From Glycine soja (Eukaryota > Streptophyta > Magnoliopsida > Fabales > Fabaceae): a stretch of DNA of 64,000 nucleotides. A model generated the notes under the pieces. That model saw nothing but the letters and a program-made list of their open reading frames with translations. It was not told where the DNA came from and did not search any database. The stretch is taken from the NCBI RefSeq assembly GCF_004193775.1, contig NC_041018.1, positions 37,674,608-37,738,607 on the forward strand, in the 5' to 3' direction. Positions 34,648 to 47,727 of this stretch are shown piece by piece. How positions within the stretch are numbered: the stretch's first letter is position 1; every line of letters starts with the position of its first letter. Both the position numbers and the translations under genes were made by a program.

Positions 34648-37600
34648 AAACAAATCAAACAATGCATGATAAAACTATTGTTTGCCTATTAACCCACTGA
34701 AAGGTAATTTTTTTTATTAATACTACACAAATTTAACTGTGCCGAATGGCGTCGTGTGATCCATGTAGCCGACCTCACCTAGTGGGATAAAACTTTGTTG
34801 TTGTTGCACTACACAAAGTGACAGATTTTGCCATGTTTTTGTAAATATTCTTCACCGAAGAGCAATGGATATTTCAATGATCCTCCTAATCTGTACAAGT
34901 TGAAATATCTAAATCTGTATATCTTCCTTCTCCCAATGTACTTGCTGTAGATGTTCATTTGGTTATAATTGGTTCATATACTCCTCCGGATCATTAGTTA
35001 CAGCGCCAAAGGCACTAGTTTGCTGTTTGATGTGATCATAAGTTTTGGTCCATGGATTTGCCATTATTTATCTCACATCTAGTTTTTATAGTTTAGTGTT
35101 TTCTATTTTGGCTTGTGTCTTCTCATCTGCGGCGCCTCTGTTAATCAGGATTTTAGCCTGTCTCAGAAAAGCTTATGACAAAAAATTGTCCTGTTGAATT
35201 CAAGTGTTGTTTGGATCTGATGCTTAAGATAATAAATCTCTAAATTTGAAATCATGTGGACATATTTTTGAGCTACGGAATCAACCATTTGAGTTTTTTT
35301 CTTGCAGAATTGAAGCCATTACTCTGTATGGTTATTGTTGATTGTTGCCATGTCATGTTCATGATGCCTTTCCTCTTTCAAAAATATTTTGACCAATTTT
35401 GATGGGGGGGCTTCACCCAAAAATTAGTTATTGTAGAACAGTACAAGGTTTGCTTTCCTCTGCTGGCAGCACTCAGTAACTGAGGGGTTGTTTGTGTTTT
35501 GCAGAGATGAGAGAATGGTGGAATGGGGATCTTCTTTGTTCTTGTTACCTAAAGAAAATATAAACTGCTTGATTATATAATTATAAATTGGATGTTTATT
35601 AAGTGTGGTGCCAGTCTGTTAAACCATTCTACTTGGTAACCCCTTAGATGAGATCAGATTTGAGGCAGAACAAATGGCATGGCCGTAAATCCCCTTCACA
35701 GGACATCACACAAAATATAGTTGAAAAAGTAGTGAATATGGCTTTTGTTGATGATAAAGGACATAATGTACTTAAGGACACAGTTTAAAAGATGACTTAA
35801 TCACTCATTTAATTCTTATAGTTACAACTTTTTTATCTTTTAGTCTCTACTTAACATATCATTTTAATCTATAAACATTCTATTTTTAATCTCTTTTGAT
35901 GTTCATTGTAGGAACTAAAAAGATTAAAAATGATATGTGTAGGAACTAAAAAATTATGTGTAGGACTAAAATGAGATGTGTTGAAGTATAGAGATTTAAA
36001 GGTAAAGTTTTTGTAACTATAAAAACTAAATAAGTATTTAAATCTTAAGATCTTGACTTAGTAACTGAATTTATCTTTTATCAACTTGAAAAAAAAAGCA
36101 TCCTTATTGGGTTTTTTATATTCTGGATGGCATTTACATTGGGAGTTATTGAAATAAAAATAGTAAATTTAAAAAGTGCTTAATTATGTACTAAAAATAG
36201 GCTGTAACTCGTAATTTTCATTTTTTAGTGCCATAATTTTCATTTATTCACGTGAAAATTGGCATCCTTCAATTTCTAGTTAAGTAATAAAAAAAGCTAA
36301 CTCAGATTACAACTATAATTATAATGTCGAAACCTACAAATCAACTCTACAAAACAATGACAAACATGAGTTAATCCAGAAATGGAAAAGGAAAGAGGAA
36401 CTGATTTGAGCAAATTAATAGTTAACTAAAAGGTTTCAACGTCTCCACCTTTAAAGATATGTTTTCATGCTAAAATATGCTTAAGTGAAACAGGGTTCCA
36501 GAAAAACGGTTTAGGTAGGAGAAAAGTAAGGAAGAAAGACAAATAGAAAAAAAGAAAAAATAATATACAGAAAAAGATGAAGAAATAAGGAAACAAAGTG
36601 AAAAAAAAAAGAACCAAAAGAAAAGAAAAAGAGATGGAACTGGGTATAAGCTGGAAAAAAGAAAAGGTAAAAAAAATCTTGGAGCGTACTTCTTAAACTC
36701 GTTCACCTTTGTTTTCTTCATCTCTTTGGTTTGATTCACTGTCAACCTTTTCTACCTAATGCCTTGATCCGATTATAACCACAGGGAAAACCATCATGAT
36801 ATGTGCGGCATGGGCATGAATGGTGAAGATTGAGAATATAGTCAAGTCTATGGCGGTGTTGTTCGAAGTGAGTGATATTTGAGAGAAAAGATAAGTCTAA
36901 ACACTTTATTAGATTAGAGTGTTGGAAGTGTAGTTCATTCTTTCCCAAATGAGGGTCCTGGTTGCCATTATTAGAGTTACAAGGATAAATTTTAAGAATG
37001 CTCGGTGCTCTTCACAAATGTTTTAATCTTTACTCCTTGTTTGATTCAATTGTTAAAGATACATAGATGATTAGTGTCTAGGAAGCTCCAACACCTTTGT
37101 AGAATGATGTATAGGTGTGTCAAACACCTTTTAAACACAACATTTTTTCTGACATGTTTTCGACACATGTCAGACACCTTTCAACTGTATGCTAATTAAT
37201 GATATTTTTTTAGTTTAGACATTTCTTTGACATATTTAGGACATGAAAAAAGAGAATAAATCGACACTTATTTTTGGATAAATATTTCTATCATAAAAAA
37301 TATAAATAAATAAAAAAAGTTAAGAATCTTGCTATTCAGTTCCCTTGGGACAATCGTTAAAGAATTAAACTAAAAATTTTTTATTGTAAAAATTATAAGA
37401 GAATGCAAAAAAAAGTCATGGATAACACAATTTAACGCATCTCAATAAAAATATTTTTCCTTTTAATTTCTTAATCAATATCTTAAGGATACTTGTTAAC
37501 ATTTATCTAAAGTTAATTAGGACCATTATTTTGTAAATCTAAACAACAATGTGGATTTTGTAAATATTAATTCTCAATTTATATATATAAGTCATGTTGT

Positions 37601-39502
37601 GATGTTCTATATTTTGAACATTAATTGTGTTTCGGTTCATGTCGTGTTTGATATATGTCTTTTAGTTGTTGCTTCATAGATAAGCACAAAGTGAAAAGTG
37701 GAAACTAGAAAGATATATGTATACCTTGATTAAATATATTCCTAAAACATTTAGTTGTAATATGATTAGATTAGATTGATTTTAATTTTTTTCTTCAGGA
37801 GAAGAAAAGTTTTAAATTTGGGATTATAATAAATCTACTTCACATATGAATTTAAAGGGTAAATAAAACTTAATCTCAATTCTTTATTCTTTCTTAATTA
37901 TATAAGATTTGTTTTGTTAAATTTATCCAGAAGTAATTTTAGAATAAAAAATAAGAAATAAAATAAAATAAGCTTATTCATAAACTAAATTAATTTATAC
38001 ATTAATTAATTTATAAAAATTCTCTCACATAATTTCTAAAAAAATTATGAAAAAAATCATTTTATTTTTTATTTTTTATTTTTTTTTCTTGAAATATTTT
38101 AAAAAAGTTTATCCAAACAAACTCTTATTCAAACGTACCTTTTAAGTATTGAATGCAACTAAAAATATCCGCTAGAATTTGATAGTACTAATTAATTTAG
38201 AACAACTACATGATTTATCTATCTCAAAAAGTTACATGATTTATCCACGCACTTGTTGAAACAAAAATCTTTTACATTTGTGTCTATTTCACAATGTATA
38301 TTCAATCAAAATGCATTTCATATATTAAATTTTTTGAGCAATCTGTGTCAAAAGGAGAAAAAGATAAAAAGAAAAACCTATGTAATGTTTTTCCTTTCTA
38401 GAAAGTTCCGTACATTAGTCCATGATATCAACCGTGATTTGGAATCGAAATAAATATGTGGCTCAACATTTTTGGAAAACGTGGCATAAGCACAACTATC
38501 AATTTATTATGATTGAAACTAGTGATGAAATGGGTCGGGTCTACTAGGCTAACCCATTGACCCACTAGACCGGGTCAAATTGAAAAAAGTGACTCAAATA
38601 AAATCAGATAAATATGGACTGACCCGATGGGTCTGTTGAACTAAATTAAACTCAAAAAACATGGATCTAAACTCAAACACATTGACTTAGGCACATTATT
38701 TTTTTTTTTAAAAAAAAGTCATTTTAGATTTATATAAACACAGACTTAAAAAAGAAAAATGGATCAATATGCATTGATCTGATGTGCCATAAGACCTAAT
38801 TGGGCAAGAAAAGCACAAATAAAATTTGGATTAGTCCAACTTGATTTATTTTTAACGAATGGGCTAAAATGAGCTGAAATAGCTGACCCATTTTTGCCAT
38901 TTTTAATTTAAATTCATAATAAATAAATATTTTTTAACATATAAATTATATTTTAAATTCACAATGAATAATTAAATTGTTTTATAAAATTATTTTTAAC
39001 TGTTCACAAATTTTTCTTAAAAAATAGGCCGCAAACAAGTTGTTGGTGGCATCAATTCGAGTCATGCTACTGACTCTAAGTTTGGTTACATTCTATGCGA
39101 GAAAAAACTCTCTTATTAATAACTTGTTATAAGTTTTATGCTTTCACAAGGGTGTCTAGATTTCATGTTATTAGTTCCCATTATTTTGAGCATACTTTAA
39201 ATTGTATTATACCTTTATCTTGAATGAAATTATATAAGTATTTTGCAATAAAAAAAAACTATTGACAAATTTTTCTTAGAAAATATTAAAATTAAATTTA
39301 GAAATAAAGATAAAAGTGGATAGATTGAAACGGATAGACCACCGTTAAGAAGTACATAAAAAAAATAAAATATCAGGTAAATGGAGAGGAAATTTTTTGG
39401 CTAGTTACTTGTGGGGGTAGTGTGTCAAATGTACTTTCGAAAAAAAGAGAATATAAAAAATATTCAATAGAGAAAACGAGGAAAGTGAAAATCTTACCCT
39501 CC

Positions 39503-39569
<67 letters not shown>

Positions 39570-40547
39570 TTATTGGTGAATATATAATTTTAATTAATAG
39601 GCAAGTTACACAATTCTTATATTTATTTCATATGTGAGAGAGATCCATACTCAATCAGAATATATAGTATTTAATGGTGGCTCAAATTTAAAATATTTTT
39701 TTCTTACAAAACACATATATCCTCCTTGAATCATATAAGACTATTATATTTGATAAGGTTTTTTCTTTATATATTTATGTTAAAATAATTTCACATTAAT
39801 TTAAACTTAAAAGATTTTAATGGGGATTATGTCTTTTTTAGAGGAGTGGGGGATTATGTTATTCAATCATTTATATAAAAAAAAGAGTCAAGTATAATCA
39901 TATTTTCCACATTAAAATCATATATTCACGTGACCCAAAAGAAAATGAATAATTGTCTATGAGTGACTCACATCCACACCAGATGGCGTACGTATTCTAA
40001 TTAATTGAAAGCACTAAATTAGTCACAGGATTCACATCATGCACTTCAAGATCGATCGATCTTTGTCACTATAGAGTGAGGGGAGTGTACTTATAAGAGT
40101 CAAAAGTAAGTTTTTGTTCACATTGTACTATACATGTAATTAAGACTATATCGTGTGAGTATATAAACAGTATAGAATTTTGATTGTGGAAATCTTTTTT
40201 TCTTTTTTTTTTGAAGAATTTGTGGAAATCTCATAAACTATACAATTATTATCTCGTAATAATTTTTACACTGATTATATAGTAGTATAAAGTGCCATTA
40301 TTTTATATATGTTCATTATAAATTTCTTCACTCTTGGTCGACAATGAAACGAAGAATCAAGTTATATTCTCATCTTATTTTCTAAATTTCAAACAAGTCC
40401 TATCCAATTATAAATACCACAATGGATGGTAGTGAGGATAATTAACAAAGTTCAAGTCAAGATGAGTTACGTGCATGGATTGCATTCCACTTTAGTGTAG
40501 TAATTACGATTACGACTTGTCGTTTATACATATATAGCACGATGCCT
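34648..40547. other. WD40 gene 3' region and repeat-rich intergenic DNA
   Basis: The first few hundred bases are probably 3' UTR. A segment at about 34740-34800 (GACCTCACCTAGTGGGATAAAACTTTGTTGTTGTTG) resembles a dispersed legume repeat. A probable foldback element spans about 35795-36045. Around 38520-38890 are recurring GGGTC and GACCC blocks of repeat type. A long (AT)n run lies at 39507-39568. Open frames at 36470-36948 and 38253-38453 lack any recognisable motif. No gene is supported. Confidence 0.45.
39507..39568. repeat. (TA)n microsatellite
   Basis: About 31 uninterrupted TA units, likely length-polymorphic. Confidence 0.95.
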
Positions 40548-40552
40548 CCGTG

Positions 40553-43526
40553 TGTGACACTCTCTATCCCCACATATATATATATAAATAAATAAAATAT
40601 ATAAAAATATTGGTAAACAAATTCACGTGAGTAAAAAGTTCACATTCACTTCACTATTATCAAATAAAATTTATTAAAAATATATTCGACTCTAAATAAG
40701 ACCGTCAAAATTTACAAAAAATATTTTGTTAAATCAGTGAGTAAAATAAAATAGATTAACATCATGCAATTAATATAGAATTTATGCCTCAATATTACAT
40801 CCTGTCAGAGCATTGTGTCCCAATGTCCTTCAGCACAAAGTTCTTTAAAGCAATTCACCTAGTCATCTGCTCCCCTAAACACAAAGTTCAAGATCATCAC
40901 AAAATTCAAACACAAACAACACACAGGGGATGGGTTATCACATTCCTAACTAATAGAGAAACAAGACAACTAAATATACATATCATATAAATGAGATACA
41001 ATTTACTTAAACATAACTCGCGTAATTCCATCACTTTGTCATTTAAAATTCACTTTTCAATCATCAATCACATTACACATGAATCACACACTCCGATCAA
41101 TACATAATAACACATCAATTTCATGATAAACAATTAGTAAGCGTATGCAACAATTATGCTAAGACTCACTTCTATATGCAATATGGTACCATGTTAGTGA
41201 AAAACCATCATGGGCGCTTAGGAGTACATAACAAAACACACCACACAATGGGTATGTCAGGTTACTCTCATTAAGTAAAATCATGGGGAGAGCAGTCAGG
41301 GTCACGTTGTTTTGCGAGAATGCTCCAACCATGTGGGATCGACACAGACTTAAAGGAGCACTTAAACCGGATGACCCCCAAGCCCTACACTCTGAAGAGT
41401 CCGTCAGGGCCTCTCACTCCTAATTCAGGTCCAACCCCTAAAATAATTTTTGCATGCAGACACTGCTAATGAATTATGCAATACTCACGACCTCACACTC
41501 GTGTTTTAAACACGTTTAACACAATTGCACTACAATTTAACACTGGTTCCTAAATAGGAAATTTACATTTTCTCTTTAACACTGATTCCTAACTAGAAAA
41601 CCTACACTTTCTCTGTAACACCGCACATCAACACTTTTCTCAAGATAACATTGGTCGGGTTATTGTACAATTCACAGCTTACAACACAAGTAATGTCACA
41701 TCAAGTGTTAACCATACACTTATTCACAACCAAAACTCATTTACAATTTCACATTTCATAATGTCACAATCCACCATCACATGTTTACACGTATATCACA
41801 AATTAACACATGTTCAACTTTGCACTTATACTTAATATCAATAACAATACTATAATCGCAAAGCAACATGTTATTCCACAATTTATCACATATTTCATTC
41901 ATAGACACTGCTCATGAATTATACAATATCCACGACCTCACACTCGTGTTTTAAACATGTTCAATACATTACGCTACAATTTAACATTGGTTCCTAAATA
42001 GGAAACCTACACTTTCTCTTAACACTGCGCATAAACATTTTCTCAATATCAACACTGGTCGGGTTATTGTATAATTCACAACTCATAACATAATTATTGT
42101 CACATAAGTGTTAAACACACACTTATTCACAACCAAATATCATGTCCACAATTTAGCATCTCATAATGTCACAATCAATCATCTCATGTTTACATGTATA
42201 TTGCAAATTGACACATTTCACTTTGTACTACTCAATCTCCATAATAACACACACACACACACACACAAAAGAGTTTTAACAATTAATTTAATATTACATC
42301 AAAAATAATTTCCACTAGGCATTAACCTTACAAATTTCTTTAATTTATTATTTTAGTATTACAATAAATATATATACATAACATGTTGATCGTCGTCGTA
42401 GAAAAATTAGAACAATATAATAATTAGTATAAAATAAGTCATTGAATATTATTATTTAAAATATAATTCACGTTAACAAAAATAACTCAATTTTTTAAGG
42501 GTTCACACTCAACACATCAATTTCTCATTAGGACATCAACTGGTTCATCAAACATATATAATTTACAGTTATAATTATAAGGATAAAATAAAAAATTGCA
42601 AAAACATCTCAATACTCATTCCAATTCCAATTGATACTCTAAGGATCCCTACAGATGTTCTCACTAATCCCTAATTGTGAATAATTCATCCCTTATCTCG
42701 ATGTAGTCGCTCAAGCGTTCTCTGTTATCAATTGTGGCGATTCTAGTGCTCTCTAGAGCTCCTCCTCCAGTTGCTCTGTTAGGGTTTCCAAACATTAGAG
42801 AGAAGGAGAAGAGATTGAAACCTCCATTTTTTACTGTCTTCGTGTGATTCAGTTTTCTCTCTCCACTAATATTATTTCGCAAATCCCAGCGGTGAAGGTG
42901 TGCGGAATTAAATCGTGAACCACATATCAAAATTTCACGACAATCCAATGGTTAACGAGTTCGGGATCGTATTTTTACTGAGACAATTTTGAATTTCTGC
43001 GGGAAAAGAAAAAGTTGCGATAAAAAGAGTTTTTCTCTAAGCTCTGAAATCTTTTTGTAATTTCTAACGGTGAGAATGTTTAAAAATGAGTTACGACCAT
43101 GGTGCTCAAATTTCACGATGATCCAACAATGAATGAGTCTAAGATCATCATTTTTTTGAGATAGGTTTGGTGGTATACGGGCAAAAGAGAGGGTTTTAGG
43201 AGGAGGAGAGGGAAAAATGAATTTGAGAGAAAGAGGAGGCAGTGTGAAAACTAAACTAACACGTCTCTATTAATAGTTAGGATACTTATAACTTATCATT
43301 TACTCTATTTATTTATTTTTATCATTTTATAAAAATAAATTCTATTTGATTTTCTATCAAATGAATAAATAAAATACTCTTTTTATTTTCTCTCAAATTA
43401 TTATTTTAATTAATAAAATTATTTTTATTTATTTATTTGATTATAAAAAAACTTATCATTTTTCTAAAATTCTATTTATTTACAAATAACTTTGTTAAAT
43501 TAATTTTAAAAAAATGAGATGTTACA
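40553..43526 (-). mobile_element. 3-kb solo-LTR-like element, copy B (inverted relative to copy A)
   Basis: Read on the minus strand it starts TGTAACATCTC and ends GAGAGTGTCACA, matching the ends of copy A. It is 2974 bp. Flanks CCGTG (40548-40552) and CCGTC (43527-43531) form a near-match 5-bp target duplication. It keeps the same internal tandem pair (about 41440-41880 and 41890-42240) and the same block beginning GGTCCAACCCCTAAAATAATTTTTG in reverse. A (CA)n run lies inside at 42247-42267. No coding capacity; open frames within it are incidental. Confidence 0.72.
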
Positions 43527-43531
43527 CCGTC

Positions 43532-45814
43532 GGTTTTGGAGAAATGACTTTAAACTAATGAAAATGTTCAGTGTAAACAAAGAAATTTTGCTTTTGACTC
43601 TTACGCGCCGGCATGAAAATATTGTGCCCCACTATAGTACTGGGGATTCCAAAGTTCTCATCTCTATGGATATTATTATTATTGCTATGCATCTATATAG
43701 CTACATGAAAGTGTAAAATCTTCTTAATGATATATAAACGGAATTTTTGCAGTCCATAGCATCTCTAGAATAACCCTTAAGATCGATGTGGCACAAGTTA
43801 GTAGAATTTTGGATCATTTAGGATGAGTTTATTTGTGAGGTGAGCAAAGGAGAGAATGAGAGAGAATAGATAAAAGAAAAGAAGAAAAATAGGTGAGAAA
43901 TAGAATAAAATGAGAGTGATTTGATTTAAAAGAAATGAAAGAAAAATATTTAAATTAAAATGATTTGATTAGTATAAAAAAAGGAGAAATTCTTCCCAAA
44001 TCTTCTCAAAAGAAGAAATTTTTTAACATGGGCCCACCAATTTTTTTAAAAAATTTCTCCCTAATCTCTCATACCAAATTATCAAGCTTTTAAAAATTAT
44101 TTTCTCTTTGCTCCTTTCTCTCCATCATACCAAATCGTCCCTTGGATTTGTTTGGTAGGAAAAGAAGAAATAGACGAAGAGAAAGTAGGAAGGTGAGAAA
44201 AGAAAAGAAAAAAAAAAAGGGATAGAAATAGGATGAAATGTAAGATGGTTTGATAGAAAAAAAAAGTAAAATAAAAAAATATTTGAATTAAAATGATTTG
44301 CTAAGTAAGTAAAAAAAGAGAAAAAACTAGATTATTACTCAAAATATCATTTTGTCCTTATATATGATAAAAAGTACGGATAAGAAATGACACATTAGTA
44401 AAATAGTGTAATTTCATCGCAGATCTTTGCACAAGAGAGGAAGTTCAAAGACGCAGGTTCTACATGATTATTTTTTTTTTAAATTTCCCTACTCTTGTGT
44501 GCTTCCAAACCGTGCAAGGTTTCCAAAATTGTTGTATTTTGTTTTATTCTACAAAGACATTAGTTTCATGATTTTCGATAATAGTTAGAAATACCTCCAT
44601 ATCTAGTTTCAGATATATAAAAAAATAGAATTTTTACTTCATTAACTTGTATCAGTGGATCGATCTATACGTTTACTAGTAAAAGTCAGATATATTGTAT
44701 ATATAATTTATTAATCAAGAAAATGATTATATAATTCAATCCTTTGATTAACCTCATCAGTTTGGACATAATCAAATTGAAAAAAAAAATAAAGAAATTG
44801 GAGGAATTAATAAAAGAAGAAAAAATACCCTCCCATAAGAAGAACGGGTTTAGTTTATATTTTGATGGATGATAATAGTTTGTGTTCTGTTCTTCAATAA
44901 ATAATTAAATTATGTTGCAAAAAAAAAAATGTAAACCAACCATATAAGCAATAAAATATTCTTTGCTGAGCTGTCTATCTATCTTCATGACATAACTATT
45001 AAATTAAAATGAGAACGAGTCCATACAAAGGGTATATGTTTTTTTAGGGTAAATGTGGGCCATGTTCATATTCAGTAGCGGTTGCCTTGGATTAATTTTG
45101 TTCACATTCTAAGCCAATTCTATATATATATGACTATGTCACTAGTCTTGAGTGGTCAAATTCATAGACCATGCCACGTACACACTGGAATCTAGATACT
45201 ATTTTTATACCCTTTACATATTAATGTTTGCGAAATTATTCTCACAAAATTATAAAATTTGTCATGAAATAATTGAATAAAACAAGGTGAATTTTTTTCG
45301 TTCATACTGCGTATAAAGTGTGTACTGAAATATGACTAATAATCAAAGAGTTGTTGGACTTATCTTTGTACCTTAGAAACACGTTGGAGACATACATGAT
45401 GATGAAAGGAAAACCAAACTTCCTTTCCTAACGTAATGGGTTATGCTTATGTCATCGTGCATGCATCATACTACATACGTAATAGTTACTAGCAAATATG
45501 GCGAATCGTGAAAGTACTGTTCAAAGCAATTATTCTTGTTAATATATATTCCATATCACTCTAGATTTTTTTTTCCAACATATGGAGTTGATTTGAACAA
45601 TTTACTCAGAACTAAGACCCTACTTGGCTACCTTTCTTTTCATATAAAGAAAGTAAGGGACCAAAGATTTAATGGCCCATATAAATGAATTAATAGATTT
45701 TCTTTCATTTCACTCATCATTCTTCTCAACTACCCCTCTTCAATATTCTATGTTAATTTACTTGCTATTGTTTGCTTATCATCCTTTCAATTAAGTTATA
45801 TGTAGTTGTGCTTG
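43532..45814. other. Intergenic DNA and upstream region of WRKY gene 2
   Basis: Two related A/G-rich segments (43829-43975 and 44145-44305) enclose a C/T-rich segment (44030-44145) that looks like their inverted arm, suggesting a small foldback transposon cluster. The rest is AT-rich. Upstream ATGs at 45751 and 45800 precede the WRKY start; the second is an immediate ATG-TAG. Confidence 0.45.
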
Positions 45815-47727
45815 ATGGTCGTTCAACTCTTCAACACAGAAATCATAATGGATGAAAAGGTAAACTTATTAATCTGGTTAATTAGTTCCTCCTTTTTCTT
45901 TCGGTGTGTGTGTTGTATTCTCAGCAAAAAAGATTTTTTTTTTCACTGTTTAGTTTATTTTTGGGTTCTTCTAGTTTGCTTTTTGGGTGCCCTTAACCTT
46001 TCAGAAACATATTAAAGAGAGGTTTAGTTCAGTTGATTGAATATAGTATAAGTTGTTGTAAATCTTTTGATACCTGCTTTTGATTCCTATGGATAAACAA
46101 AACCTTTCAGAAACATATATTGAACATGAATCTCCTCTTGTGAACATTTTACAACACTCTTGATTTGATGATTAGGTGGAAACTATTAAAGCTGAGTTAA
46201 AACGAGTGAGAGAGGAGAACAACACTCTAAGAATGATGCTTGAAGTTCTAAGCAGCAAGTACACAAAGCTTGAGACCCATCTTCAAGAAATAAACAAGAC
46301 ACAACACAAGGGCATGAGTTCAAATCAAATAGGGTCAGTAACAGTACCACCTATGTTTCAGACAAACAAGAGACCGAGACTAGAGTTTCCCACAGCAAAA
46401 AAGCCATTACAAATCTTTGTCAAAACACACCCCAAGGATGATAGTTTGGTATGTGATATGCCCTAATTTGGTTGTGTATCAATAAAATGACTTCAATTAA
46501 TGTTCAAATTATATCATGAAGTATGTATGTTTATGCAATTTTTCCTTTGGGAATATAGATAGTAAAAGATGGCTATCAATGGAGGAAGTATGGGCAGAAG
46601 GTCACCAAAGACAATGCTTCACCAAGGGCTTATTTCAGGTGCTACATGGCTCCCATTTGCCCAGCAAAAAAGAAGGTACTATATAAACATATCCTAAATT
46701 CATTTGGTACTTTTTTCGACCATTAAGCAATAAAAAATTAATTTAATAGATGATTAATTTTTATTGAAAAATCTGACTGATCATCTTTAATCAAATTTTT
46801 TTCATTCATAAAATTATAATTTGAAATCTTGTTTAAGAGAATCAAGTCCAGTATCACTCATTAACAACTTAAAATATTAATTTTTTTATGTGTATAATAA
46901 TAGTAATGAAGTTTGAGCACCTTGTGCATAATGCTCAAATCCCTTCACTAGGTCAATCCTATCTAATGGGTTAATGGAGGCAGATGTTATATAACAACAC
47001 TTATATGTACAACTTGGAAATTTAGAATATTAATTGGGTCGTTTGATTGTTTGTTAAACATAGTTCCCTAGTCAGCAAAAATTGACATACGGTTACTCAA
47101 TTAGGGATAAAGGAATTGGTCAATGAATATATAGCACAAGTTTTGTAATTAATTAGTTTAGTTAGGTGTAAAGTCCATTTCATTTCTTCATGGTGGTTAA
47201 CTAACTATATTATATTTATTTCATGTGCATATATGACTTCAAGAAATCTTATTATTGATGTTTTGCCTTATCATATGGTTACTTTTTTAATGTGTTCTTT
47301 TTGCGTTTTGCCATAATCCTTTTAGGTGCAAAGATGTTTACATGATAAGTCAATCCTTGTTGCAATTTATGATGGAGAGCACAGCCATGGACCCCTTGAT
47401 GAGTCCTCTTCGTCCACACCTAAAGGCTCATCACCAGTGGCTAATAATAAGTTACCTCTGATGACAAGCGTACCAAATGACAAAGAAGCCATGAACATTG
47501 ACTTGGCTCTTTCAGGGTGGTCTCAAACAGATAGAAGACATTGTGAAGATGTCATGCAACAGAATAATAACAATGGTGGTAGCAACATCAAAATTGAAGA
47601 ATATGTAAGTTCTCTAATCAAGGATCCAGACTTCACCATGTCATTAGCTGAAGCAGTTGCCCGCACCATCACTGGCCAGCAGAAGCAACAAGATCTAAAC
47701 CTCAATTTGGAGCTTCCTGAAGAGTGA
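45815..47727 (+). CDS. WRKY transcription factor, group IIa, with C-terminal EAR motif
   Basis: Exons: 45815-45859, 46176-46448, 46559-46675 and 47326-47727, all GT-AG and phase 0, giving 278 residues. An alternative start at 45848 (MDEK, with a better A at -3) would give 267. Exon 2 encodes a coiled coil ([20 protein letters not shown]) and a basic patch KRPRLEF. Exon 3 carries [20 protein letters not shown] and CYMAPIC. Exon 4 starts VQRCLHDK and supplies HSH of the C-X5-C-X23-H-X-H zinc finger. The intron before VQR has a normal TTTTAG acceptor. The C-terminus contains [18 protein letters not shown], typical of the clade, and [11 protein letters not shown], which satisfies the LxLxL EAR repression motif. 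It probably acts as a nuclear repressor at W-boxes. It is more divergent from WRKY18/40/60 outside the WRKY domain than gene 1. Confidence 0.92.

Noticed and set aside
34740..34810. Extra coding exon of the WD40 gene
   Set aside because: The stop at 34645-34647 matches the family C-terminus; the sequence resembles a dispersed repeat.
36470..36948. Two adjacent minus-strand frames, one hydrophobic
   Set aside because: Composition reflects purine-rich low-complexity DNA; no domain, no convincing start or splice context.
42664..42948. 94-codon frame on the minus strand
   Set aside because: It lies inside solo-LTR-like copy B, with no recognisable motif or counterpart in copy A.
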